Shown here piece after piece: positions 7,525 to 14,324 of a stretch of DNA of 19,159 nucleotides; within the stretch, counting starts at the first letter, position 1; each line of letters opens with the position of its first letter. The notes under the pieces are model-generated. The model searched no databases, was not told the DNA's origin, and worked only from the letters and a program-made list of their open reading frames with translations. The position numbers and the translations under genes were made by a program. Origin of the DNA: JBAWAP01 sp049589355 (GTDB taxonomy: Bacteria > Chloroflexota > Anaerolineae > VGOG01); NCBI GenBank assembly GCA_049589355.1, contig JBAWAP010000285.1:1-19159 (forward strand). Direction: 5' to 3'.

Positions 7525-8341
7525 GGTGATGAGCATCCACGAGGCCGCCGGGCTGGTCCAGCCCGGCGACACCCTGGCCTTGGGCGGGATGACCCTCTAT
7601 CGGCGGCCGGTGGCCTTCGTGCGCGAGCTGATCCGCCAGGGCAAGGGCGATCTTACCCTGTTCGCGCTCACCGCTGGCTACGAGAGCGATCTGCTAGTGG
7701 GAGCAGGCCTGATCAAACGAGTGCGCACTTGCTACTTTGGGTTGGAGGTTTTCGGGCTGGCGCCCATGTTCACCAGGCTGGCCACAGCGGGCAAGGTCCA
7801 AGTCATCGAGGAGACGGAGGCCAGCATCGCTTTCGGGCTGCGGGCGGCTCTGGCCGGGGTAAGCTTCATGCCCGGCCAGGGCTGGCGAGAGACGGACATC
7901 CTGCGGGTCCGCCCCGACGTCCAGTTGGTGAATGACCCCTACAGCGAGCGAAGCTACGTAGCCTTCCCGGCCATCCATCCCGACGTGGCTGTCATCCATG
8001 CCTGCGCCGCCGACCGCTCAGGAAATGCCATCCTGGGTGGCAACCTCGCTGTGGACCGTGAGTTATCCCTGGCTGCCAAGAAGACCATCGTCACTGTCGA
8101 GCGCTTGGTGGAAGGGCCTGCCCTGAGCCCAGTCGAAGGGTTGGGGGGACAGGCTGACGTACTTGGCGTTTTTGTCAACGCCGTCGTGGAAGCACCACGA
8201 GGCGCTCACCCTACCTCCTGTTACCCCGATTACCCCCTGACCAGTGAGGAGATTCTGAACTACGTCGAGGCTTGCGCCGCTGGTCGGTTCGAGGAATACT
8301 TAAAGGAATTCGTCGCGGAGGTTGACCTGAGGGAAGAATGA
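7514..8341 (+). CDS. Class I CoA-transferase alpha subunit (GctA/IpdA-like)
   Basis: This is the alpha subunit of a two-subunit CoA-transferase-fold enzyme like glutaconate CoA-transferase or IpdA. Family features are DTLALGGMTLYRRPVAFVREL, LTLFALTAGYESDLLVGAGLI, FMPGQGWRETDIL and HPDVAVIHACAADRSGNAI-GG, with SCYPDYPLTSEEILNYVE near the C-terminus. The GTG at 7514 is chosen because AGGA lies eight bases upstream; it overlaps the HAD gene by 11 bases. An ATG at 7529 is the alternative. Residues GPALSPVEGL (near 8115-8143) are encoded by a dispersed repeat that has inserted in frame in an otherwise conserved region before DVLGVFVNAVVEAP. The beta subunit is not next to it; a matching one starts at 14325. 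With no catalytic Glu visible in that partner, the reaction could be CoA transfer or hydrolysis. Confidence 0.87.
   Translation: MTDKVMSIHEAAGLVQPGDTLALGGMTLYRRPVAFVRELIRQGKGDLTLFALTAGYESDLLVGAGLIKRVRTCYFGLEVFGLAPMFTRLATAGKVQVIEETEASIAFGLRAALAGVSFMPGQGWRETDILRVRPDVQLVNDPYSERSYVAFPAIHPDVAVIHACAADRSGNAILGGNLAVDRELSLAAKKTIVTVERLVEGPALSPVEGLGGQADVLGVFVNAVVEAPRGAHPTSCYPDYPLTSEEILNYVEACAAGRFEEYLKEFVAEVDLREE
8121..8140. repeat. Dispersed CCTGAGC...TCGAAGG repeat, copy 1, inside CoA-transferase gene
   Basis: CCCTGAGCCCAGTCGAAGGG lies within the CoA-transferase alpha gene and is read as ALSPVEG. Related sequences occur at 18283-18305 and 18716-18734. The ends CCCT/AGGG form an imperfect palindrome. 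Confidence 0.7.
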
Positions 8342-8349
8342 AGTATAAT
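8322..8349 (+). promoter_or_regulatory. Near-consensus sigma70-type promoter for yugP
   Basis: TTGACC (8322-8327) and TATAAT (8344-8349) are separated by 16 bases. The -35 lies inside the last codons of the CoA-transferase gene and the -10 begins three bases after its stop. Predicted transcription would begin about 40 bases before the yugP ATG. This is the best promoter in the window and suggests that yugP starts a new transcription unit. Confidence 0.7.
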
Positions 8350-8395
8350 TATGGGAGCATTTCCGAAAGATTGGTTAGTCAACAGGAGGTGAAAC

Positions 8396-9097
8396 ATGTT
8401 TATTTGGGATCCCGCCTATTTCATCTTCATCGCCCCGGCTCTCTTGCTGATGCTCTTTGCTCAGTTCAAGGTGCAGGGGACTTACCGCAAGTATAGCCAG
8501 TTAGCCAACCGTTTGGGCATCAGCGGCCTGGAAGCAGCCCAGCGACTCCTGCGGGCCAATGGGCTAACCCAAGTACAGATCAAAGGCACTCGCGGTCAGC
8601 TCACTGATCACTACGACCCTCGCAGCAAGGAGTTGCGCCTCTCCGAGGGGGTGGCTCGCAGCGCGTCGGTGGCCTCCCTGGGCATCGTGGCTCACGAGTG
8701 CGGCCACGCCGTCCAGGACAAAGCTGGCTATCTCCCCCTGCGGCTGCGCGCTGGTCTGGTGCCGATGGTCAACGTCGGCGGCTATCTGGGCTACATCTTC
8801 TTCCTGGCAGGGCTATTCCTGCAGATCACGGGTCTGGTCTGGTTGGGCGTCATCTTCTTTTCAGGGGGAGTCGTCTTCGCCCTGGCCACCCTGCCCGTGG
8901 AGCTGAACGCCAGCAGCCGGGCCGTGCAGATGCTGAAGAGCGCCGGACTTGTAAGGGATGAGAACGAGTTCAAGCAGGCCAAAAGCGTCCTGAACGCGGC
9001 AGCCTTGACCTACGTAGCAGCCCTGGCCATGGCCCTGTTCCAACTTCTCTACTACATCTCCATCGCCGCGGGCATGTCCGGGCGGCGAAGACGGTAG
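8396..9097 (+). CDS. YugP-family membrane zinc metallopeptidase
   Basis: The 233-aa product matches the YugP (DUF2227-type neutral zinc metallopeptidase) family. HECGH at residues 100-104 is the HExxH zinc site, in the context VASLGIVAHECGHAVQD. There is an N-terminal membrane segment (about residues 6-24), two hydrophobic stretches in the middle (about 118-160) and a C-terminal one (about 205-225), ending in a basic RRRR tail. An AGGAGGTG ribosome binding site at 8383-8390 and a strong promoter upstream support the ATG at 8396. The last 30 residues are repeated exactly in protein sequence, with silent differences, at 12640-12732. The family's substrate is unknown; membrane-protein quality control is an inference. 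Confidence 0.92.
   Translation: MFIWDPAYFIFIAPALLLMLFAQFKVQGTYRKYSQLANRLGISGLEAAQRLLRANGLTQVQIKGTRGQLTDHYDPRSKELRLSEGVARSASVASLGIVAHECGHAVQDKAGYLPLRLRAGLVPMVNVGGYLGYIFFLAGLFLQITGLVWLGVIFFSGGVVFALATLPVELNASSRAVQMLKSAGLVRDENEFKQAKSVLNAAALTYVAALAMALFQLLYYISIAAGMSGRRRR
9003..9097 (+). repeat. 95-bp direct repeat, copy A (3' end of yugP)
   Basis: This segment matches 12638-12732 without gaps, with a constant offset of 3635 bases. From the Leu codon at 9005 to the stop, the two copies encode the same 30 residues, and all 11 base differences that I count are silent. Confidence 0.93.
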
Positions 9098-9117
9098 CCT
9101 AGTCCAAGGAGAGAAAC

Positions 9118-10413
9118 GTGACAGACAAGCTGCACAGAAAGATCATCAACGCCTGGTGCATGTACGACTGGGCCAATTCTGCGTTCGCCACGACGATTAT
9201 GGCCGCCGTACTGCCCACTTTCTACAGCGAAGTCGCCGGGGCAAACCTGAAGCCGGTTCAAGCCAGCAGTTACTGGGGCTACACCAACACCATCGCTATG
9301 CTTCTGGTCGCCGTCGCCGCGCCTGTCCTGGGAGCTATGGCCGACCACAGCGGGGCCAAGAAGCGATTCCTGAGCGGTTTCGCCTCCCTGGGCATCCTGT
9401 TCACGGCGCTCCTGGTGCTGGTGAGCACAGGGGACTGGCTGATGGCCTCGGTCTTCTACATCCTGGGCCATGTCGGCTTCTCCGGGGCCAACATCTTCTA
9501 CGACTCGCTCCTGCCCCACGTCGCCCACCCCGACGAGATTGACCAGGTCTCCACCAAGGGATACGCCCTGGGCTACCTGGGCGGCGGCCTTCTCCTGGTG
9601 GTCAACCTGGCCTGGATTCTGAAGCCAGAGTTGTTCGGCCTGCCGGGTGCAGAACTTGCCTCTCGCCTTTCGTTCCTCAGTGTCGCCCTCTGGTGGGCAA
9701 TCTTCTCCATCCCTCTCTTCCGCTGGGTGCCTGAGCCTCTCTTCGTTCAAGAGCGAGGAGAGAGTGCCAACTCTGCCAGAGCGGGATTTCAGCGGCTGGG
9801 GCGGACCTTCCGCGGGATTCGCCGCTACCGGGAACTGTTCAAGTTCCTGGTCGCCTTCTGGCTCTACAACGACGGCATCGGCACCATCATCATCATGGCC
9901 GCCATCTTTGGGGCAGAGATCGGCATCGGGACAACCAGCCTCATCGGGGCAATCCTGGCGGTGCAATTCCTGGGCATCCCCTTCTCCTTCGCCTTCGGCT
10001 GGCTGGCGCGACAGTTGGGGACCAAGCGCTCGATCTTGTTGGCGCTGGGCGTGTACACCATCATTGCCATAGGTGGGTATTTCATGCAGACCGGTCTCCA
10101 CTTCTGGATCCTGGCCTTCCTGGTGGCAACGGTGCAAGGCGGGAGCCAGGCCCTGAGCCGGTCCCTCTTTGGGCGGATGGCCCCCAAGGCAAAGACAGCG
10201 GAGTTCTTTGGTTTCTACGACGTCAGCTCCAAGTTCGCGGGCATCGTTGGGCCGGCCATCTTCGGCCTGGTGGGGCAACTGACTGGCTCCAGCCGCCTGA
10301 GCATCGTGTCGCTGGTCTTCTTCTTCATCGTGGGAGGTCTGCTCTTGACCCAGGTTAACGAGAAAGAAGGGATACGAGTAGCAAGGGCTGAGGATGCTCT
10401 GGTCACAACCTAA
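9118..10413 (+). CDS. MFS transporter, UMF1 (Atg22-like) family
   Basis: This is a 431-aa polytopic membrane protein of the major facilitator superfamily, UMF1 group, related to the yeast vacuole effluxer Atg22. The YDWANSAFATTI opening is the UMF1 signature; an MFS loop motif is visible at GAMADHSGAKKRFL, and FYDSLLPHVA follows in the expected place. A second-half signature is ALSRSLFGRMAPKAKTAEFFGFYD. About twelve membrane segments are expected. The start is GTG 9118 with AAGGAGAG at 9106-9113. It follows yugP closely (20-base gap) and probably shares its promoter. Bacterial UMF1 proteins are thought to export amino acids or small molecules; the substrate is not known. It lies in the block bounded by the two yugP-tail repeats. 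Confidence 0.92.
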   Translation: MTDKLHRKIINAWCMYDWANSAFATTIMAAVLPTFYSEVAGANLKPVQASSYWGYTNTIAMLLVAVAAPVLGAMADHSGAKKRFLSGFASLGILFTALLVLVSTGDWLMASVFYILGHVGFSGANIFYDSLLPHVAHPDEIDQVSTKGYALGYLGGGLLLVVNLAWILKPELFGLPGAELASRLSFLSVALWWAIFSIPLFRWVPEPLFVQERGESANSARAGFQRLGRTFRGIRRYRELFKFLVAFWLYNDGIGTIIIMAAIFGAEIGIGTTSLIGAILAVQFLGIPFSFAFGWLARQLGTKRSILLALGVYTIIAIGGYFMQTGLHFWILAFLVATVQGGSQALSRSLFGRMAPKAKTAEFFGFYDVSSKFAGIVGPAIFGLVGQLTGSSRLSIVSLVFFFIVGGLLLTQVNEKEGIRVARAEDALVTT

Positions 10414-10532
10414 TTCGGATAGAGATTCAGCCTAATCAGTAGCATGTCGACTCAAAGTGCCTCAGCTTGCCTCCGAGGCCCCCCTGACGGCGAGTTCTTA
10501 AAACGGCTTAAATTCAAAGAGGAGGAAGCAAA

Positions 10533-12194
10533 ATGGATACCGACCTACGCAAACAGCTATCCCGATCCCATCTCACTGATTGTCTTTTGGTCGTCGCGGC
10601 CGTCTTCCTCGTCGGCTTGCTGCTGGGTCTGCCAGCCGTGGCCAATCCGGTGGCCTACCCAGGCGGAGCCAACGTGGACGACCTCCCCGTGCACGCCTAT
10701 AAGGCGGTTGCGGCCACACCGACGGTCTGCCCAGGAGCTAGCGGTACTGCCTACATCACCACCGCCGACAACGAGAACAATGCGCACACAGGCACACCCG
10801 ACAACGACATGTATCCTGCCTACAGCGGTTGCATGTTCAATGACGATCCACTAGAGCCGATCGAGTTCAATATTGTCGTGCCATCGCTACCGTTCTTCTC
10901 CACAGCCCGGCTGCTGCTCTTCGCTTGGGATATTGACGAGCAAGACGGAGAACGCGACGAAGTCTACCTCAACGGGCAACTGGTCGGCACTTTGACGGGG
11001 TGGAATAACACGTGGAGCACCTCCGCCTTCAATATCAACAAGGCCCTGGTACGTGCTGGTAATAACCTGGTTGAGGTGCGCATTGATGTTAATAACGTTC
11101 ACCAATGGTGCACCTCGATATACTGGGGCCAACTTGTCCTCGGTGGGGGCGGCGGTGCTGCTTCCATCCGCAACGTCAATATTGACCGACCACATGGTTG
11201 CTACGTGCCTGGGGCCACTGTTAGCGTTTCCTACGAGGTGGACACCACCCTGAGCCAGCAACAGGTGTGGGTCGAGATAAGCATCCTTGCTCCCAACAAC
11301 GATACCGTCGCCTCTACTACCCGTACCTACACCACCTTTGGCAGTCAGAACGACCCGAAGGTGGAATATCTAACCCTGCCCAGCGGAGCTAAGACTGGGA
11401 CTTATACTGTCCAGGTCATTGTCTATGACACCTGTAGCAACACCCAACAGGGATTTTGGACAGACACGTTTCGGGTTGACCCAGCCTGTGGCCCGGTCAT
11501 ACGCAAGGTCTACCTGCCGCTCATCATGAAGCATTGGGTCGTCTGGGTGCCTGATACCCCCACTCCGGTATCTTCCGGCTGGGTCACGCTCGTCAGCATG
11601 GACTTTGAGGGTCCCTTCCCCGGTCCGTGGACCGTCTTTGACAACGACGATACGAGTTACGGTGAGTACTACTGGGCCAAGCGCACTTGCCGGCCTTACG
11701 TCGGTAGTTACAGCGGCTGGGGTGTGGGCGGCGGAGCGAACGGTGCTTCTCTGGCCTGCGGCAGCAACTATCCTGACAACGCTGATAGCTGGATGGAGTA
11801 CGGCCCCTTCAGCCTGGTCGGCGCGACGGCGGGGGAGCTCCGCTTCAAACTCTGGCTGAACAGTGAGTCGAACAACGATGCGGTCTGCCGACTGGCCTCG
11901 ATCAACGACACCGATTTCTACGGCACTTGCACTTCGGGGAACACCTCGGGTTGGGTAGACAAGGTTCTGGATCTGAAGAACGTTGACACCTTGGGCAACC
12001 TGATAGGCCAGCCTAACGTCTGGGTGGCGCTGGTATTCTACAGCAATGGCTCCGTCAACTACGCTGAGGGAGGCTATGTGGACAACATCGTGTTACGCAA
12101 ATGCACCGCCGCCTCGTGCCCGGCCAGCGTAGCACCCAATTTCGACCACGATCAAACTGTGGATGTCCCAGCCACAATGACGCGGGGGAGGTGA
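10533..12194 (+). CDS. Secreted multi-domain beta-sandwich protein with internal YLPLIMK motif
   Basis: The 553-aa product has a basic N-terminus and a hydrophobic segment at about residues 17-38 ending PAVANP, consistent with a signal peptide or membrane anchor. Residues about 90-205 look like a lectin/galactose-binding-type sandwich (DEVYLNGQLVGTLTGW, NNLVEVRIDV); about 210-320 look like an Ig/CARDB-type domain; and about 350-535 look like a jelly-roll ending GGYVDNIVLRKC. Between them, VYLPLIMKHW (about residues 326-335) resembles the YLPLV-type segment common in Chloroflexota surface proteins, followed by a short Pro/Thr linker (PDTPTPVSSG). Many cysteines suggest disulphide bonds outside the cell. 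AGGAGGA at 10519-10525 precedes the ATG. No catalytic motif was found; binding or cell-surface display is an inference. Confidence 0.8.
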   Translation: MDTDLRKQLSRSHLTDCLLVVAAVFLVGLLLGLPAVANPVAYPGGANVDDLPVHAYKAVAATPTVCPGASGTAYITTADNENNAHTGTPDNDMYPAYSGCMFNDDPLEPIEFNIVVPSLPFFSTARLLLFAWDIDEQDGERDEVYLNGQLVGTLTGWNNTWSTSAFNINKALVRAGNNLVEVRIDVNNVHQWCTSIYWGQLVLGGGGGAASIRNVNIDRPHGCYVPGATVSVSYEVDTTLSQQQVWVEISILAPNNDTVASTTRTYTTFGSQNDPKVEYLTLPSGAKTGTYTVQVIVYDTCSNTQQGFWTDTFRVDPACGPVIRKVYLPLIMKHWVVWVPDTPTPVSSGWVTLVSMDFEGPFPGPWTVFDNDDTSYGEYYWAKRTCRPYVGSYSGWGVGGGANGASLACGSNYPDNADSWMEYGPFSLVGATAGELRFKLWLNSESNNDAVCRLASINDTDFYGTCTSGNTSGWVDKVLDLKNVDTLGNLIGQPNVWVALVFYSNGSVNYAEGGYVDNIVLRKCTAASCPASVAPNFDHDQTVDVPATMTRGR

Positions 12195-12200
12195 ACAGGG

Positions 12201-12271
12201 TAGGGGAATCAGGGATTAGGGAATCAGGAAATCAGGGGAGCCTGATTCCCCGATTCCCCGATCCCTAATCA
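12201..12271. repeat. GGGAATCA-type inverted repeat between secreted protein and PHP fragment
   Basis: A left arm of roughly 7-8-base units (GGGAATCA, GGGATTA, GGGAATCA, GGAAATCA) is followed by a right arm with the complementary GATTCCCC units (12241-12270). The fold is an imperfect long hairpin with CCTGATTCCCC pairing to the left arm. It lies just after the secreted-protein stop and could terminate transcription, or be another dispersed repeat. Confidence 0.6.
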
Positions 12272-12290
12272 AGAGAGGAGATATTCAGCC

Positions 12291-12740
12291 ATGGATCACC
12301 ATCCCTTGCGCCTTCCTGGTCAGTGGTTCAAGGGGAACCTGCACGCCCACACGCGCCACTCCGACGGTGAACTGACCCTGGAGGAGGCCGTCCGTTGGCA
12401 CCAGGAACACGCTTACGACTTTCTGGCTGTCACCGACCATCGGGTGGTAACGGACACCAGGAACTTTACGCGCCCAGGCTTTCTCACCATCCCTGGCATC
12501 GAGGTCAACACCGGCCGGACGGAACTGGGCATGGATTACCACTTCATCGCTCTGGGGATAGAAAAATACTCCACTCTACCCAACACAATGAGCGTCCAGG
12601 AGACCATTGATGAACTGGTCGTCCATGGCGCTATCGTCCCTGACCTATGTCGCAGCCTTAGCTATGGCCCTATTCCAACTCCTCTACTACATCTCCATCG
12701 CAGCGGGCATGTCCGGGCGGCGAAGGAGGTAGTTAAATGA
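12291..12740 (+). pseudogene. Truncated PHP-domain phosphoesterase gene fused out of frame to a yugP tail
   Basis: The first ~115 residues are the N-terminal half of a PHP (polymerase and histidinol phosphatase) domain of the CehA/McbA-like type: His18 and His20 in NLHAHTRHSDG, Asp49-His50 in AVTDHR, and Glu71 in PGIEVN are metal ligands. The later His and Asp ligands of the PHP barrel are missing. At about base 12638 the sequence switches to the 3' end of a yugP gene, read in a different frame, giving ~33 unrelated residues before the TGA. The stop overlaps the next gene's ATG (ATGA). A ribosome binding site (GAGGAG, 12275-12280) remains, so a 149-aa remnant may still be translated, but a working enzyme is unlikely. 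A deletion that joined two genes is the likely cause; misassembly is an alternative. Confidence 0.85.
12638..12732 (+). pseudogene. 3' remnant of a second yugP gene (direct repeat copy B)
   Basis: Codons 12640-12732 encode the same last 30 residues as yugP, including the RRRR tail and TAG stop, with 11 silent differences and none that change an amino acid. No start codon or upstream yugP sequence remains; the 5' part is replaced by the PHP fragment. The last two Arg codons are AGG AGG followed by T of the stop, forming AGGAGGT (12724-12730), six bases before the ATG of the next gene. In copy A the same codons are AGA CGG, with no ribosome binding site. Confidence 0.9.
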
Positions 12741-13585
12741 ATTTCAGCCTTTTCGATTTGTTTTGGATCTTTCTCATCATTTCCACTCTGATCCCCGCCC
12801 TGCAGAAGAGACTCCTGGAGGCCAATCGGCAGCGCGTGATGCGACAATTGGAGAAGAAGCGCAACTCGCGCCTCATCACCCTCATCCACCGCCAGGAGGT
12901 CATTAGCTTCTTAGGAATAGGCTTCTCTCGCTACATTGACATTGAGGACTCGGAAGCACTGCTCAGAGCCATCCGCCTGACCCCTGATGATATGCCTATA
13001 GACATTATCCTGCACACCCCCGGCGGTTTGGTTCTGGCCGCCGAGCAGATCGCCCACGCCCTCATCCGCCACAAGGCTCCGGTCACGGTCTTTATCCCCC
13101 ACTATGCCATGTCTGGTGGAACCCTGATCGCCCTGGCCGCTGATGAGATCGCGATGGACGAGAACGCCGTCCTGGGACCCGTTGATCCCCAACTGGGCCG
13201 CTATCCGGCCACCTCGATTCTCACGGTGACCCAGATCAAGGACGTCAACGAGACCGACGACGAAACCCTGATTCTGGCCGACATGGCCAAGAAGGCCGTT
13301 GCCCAAGTTAAGCAAACCGTGGTGGAAATCCTGATGGGCAACGGGATGGAGGAAGAGAAAGCCAGGGAGATCGCTGAGGCCCTCAGTTCCGGTCAGTGGA
13401 CCCACGACTATCCCATCAGCGCAGAGGAAGCGGAAAAACTGGGCTTGCCCATTAAACTCGACCTGCCGGATGAGGTATGCCAGTTGATGCAGCTTTACCG
13501 CCAGGCTGGCCAGCGCCGTCCATCGGTTCAGTACATTCCCGTGCCCTACCGCCGGGAGGAACAACCACCGCCAAAAGGGAAATAG
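12737..13585 (+). CDS. Membrane-anchored Clp-fold serine protease (SDH family)
   Basis: The 282-aa product fits the SDH-type Clp-fold (ClpP/crotonase superfamily) serine proteinases. It has an N-terminal hydrophobic segment (about residues 5-22), a basic helical region, and then the protease fold: LHTPGG (His93 region), AMSGGT with candidate nucleophile Ser126, and LGPVDPQ with Asp150. The precise triad His is not certain. The C-terminal ~25 residues are a Pro/Arg-rich tail. The start ATG 12737 has an excellent AGGAGGT six bases upstream, supplied by the yugP remnant. Adjacency to a yugP remnant suggests that yugP and this protease once formed an operon, perhaps for membrane-protein turnover. 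That role is an inference. Confidence 0.88.
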   Translation: MNFSLFDLFWIFLIISTLIPALQKRLLEANRQRVMRQLEKKRNSRLITLIHRQEVISFLGIGFSRYIDIEDSEALLRAIRLTPDDMPIDIILHTPGGLVLAAEQIAHALIRHKAPVTVFIPHYAMSGGTLIALAADEIAMDENAVLGPVDPQLGRYPATSILTVTQIKDVNETDDETLILADMAKKAVAQVKQTVVEILMGNGMEEEKAREIAEALSSGQWTHDYPISAEEAEKLGLPIKLDLPDEVCQLMQLYRQAGQRRPSVQYIPVPYRREEQPPPKGK

Positions 13586-13635
13586 CTCTCTGGCATATAG
13601 TCGGGCGGAATGAATCTTTAACGAATGGGCATCTT

Positions 13636-14277
13636 ATGTGGGAAACTCTCTCTCACCCATGGCAAGTGTGCGTCGAGCAAGCATGGGAAGCATATTGTTC
13701 AGGTTCCATACCCATCGGTGCGGTGATTACCGATGAAACTGGAGAAATCCTATCTGTAGGTCGAAATCGAATATCTGGCGAAGCACATGAAGAGGGGAGG
13801 CAAATCTGTGGTGTGCCGCTTGCCCATGCTGAACTGAATGCACTTCTCGCTCTAGATTATGCCGAGGTCGACCCTCATTTGTGCATACTCTACTCGATTG
13901 TAGAGCCGTGCCCATTGTGCATAGGCGCTATATGCATAGCTGGTGTAAAGAATGTGCATTACGCAGCGCGTGATGCGTGGTCAGGGAGCACGAATCTTCT
14001 TGAAGCAACACCTTGCCTTCGATGGAAGAGCATTAAAGCTGTAGGCCCACAAGATAGCGAGTTTGAAACGGTTATTCACATGATGCAGGTGGATTGTCAG
14101 CTTCGAAGGGCTCACCCAAGGGTTGAGTCAGTCCTTGATGCCTGGGAGGAATATCCTGAAGCTATATGTAAGGGTAGAATGCTCTTCCGAGCTGGGGAGC
14201 TTCCACGTATGCGAGAGGAAGGATTCTCGGCTGCAGAAGCTCTTTCACGAATCCATGAGTTGATGTTGCAGTGGTAG
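13636..14277 (+). CDS. Cytidine/deoxycytidylate deaminase-superfamily protein
   Basis: The product is a zinc-dependent deaminase-fold protein. The motifs are HAE at residues 64-66 (His64 zinc ligand, Glu66 proton shuttle) and PCPLC at 91-95 (Cys92 and Cys95 ligands), preceded by SIPIGAVITDETGEILSVGRNR, as in TadA/CMP-deaminase-like enzymes. Residues beyond ~140 form an extra C-terminal helical region that I do not recognise. The 213-aa form starts at ATG 13636; upstream in-frame codons overlap the protease gene and do not look conserved. The ribosome binding site is weak. It uses more A/T-ending codons (ATA, GCA, CGA) than its neighbours and sits between the protease and the CoA-transferase beta gene, which suggests a later arrival. 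The substrate (tRNA, nucleotide, base or other) is not decided. Confidence 0.85.
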   Translation: MWETLSHPWQVCVEQAWEAYCSGSIPIGAVITDETGEILSVGRNRISGEAHEEGRQICGVPLAHAELNALLALDYAEVDPHLCILYSIVEPCPLCIGAICIAGVKNVHYAARDAWSGSTNLLEATPCLRWKSIKAVGPQDSEFETVIHMMQVDCQLRRAHPRVESVLDAWEEYPEAICKGRMLFRAGELPRMREEGFSAAEALSRIHELMLQW

Positions 14278-14324
14278 GTTATCTTGAGATGGTGTTGAAG
14301 GCAAGCTGCTTAGCTTAAGGCATT

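Noticed and set aside
9052..10278. Long open frame of about 408 codons on the minus strand
   Set aside because: It lies opposite the UMF1 transporter, is rich in His, Gln and Glu as expected for antisense of a GC-rich membrane gene, and has no family features.
13477..13635. Upstream extension of the deaminase gene
   Set aside because: It overlaps the 3' end of the protease gene in another frame and adds Pro-rich, unconserved residues.
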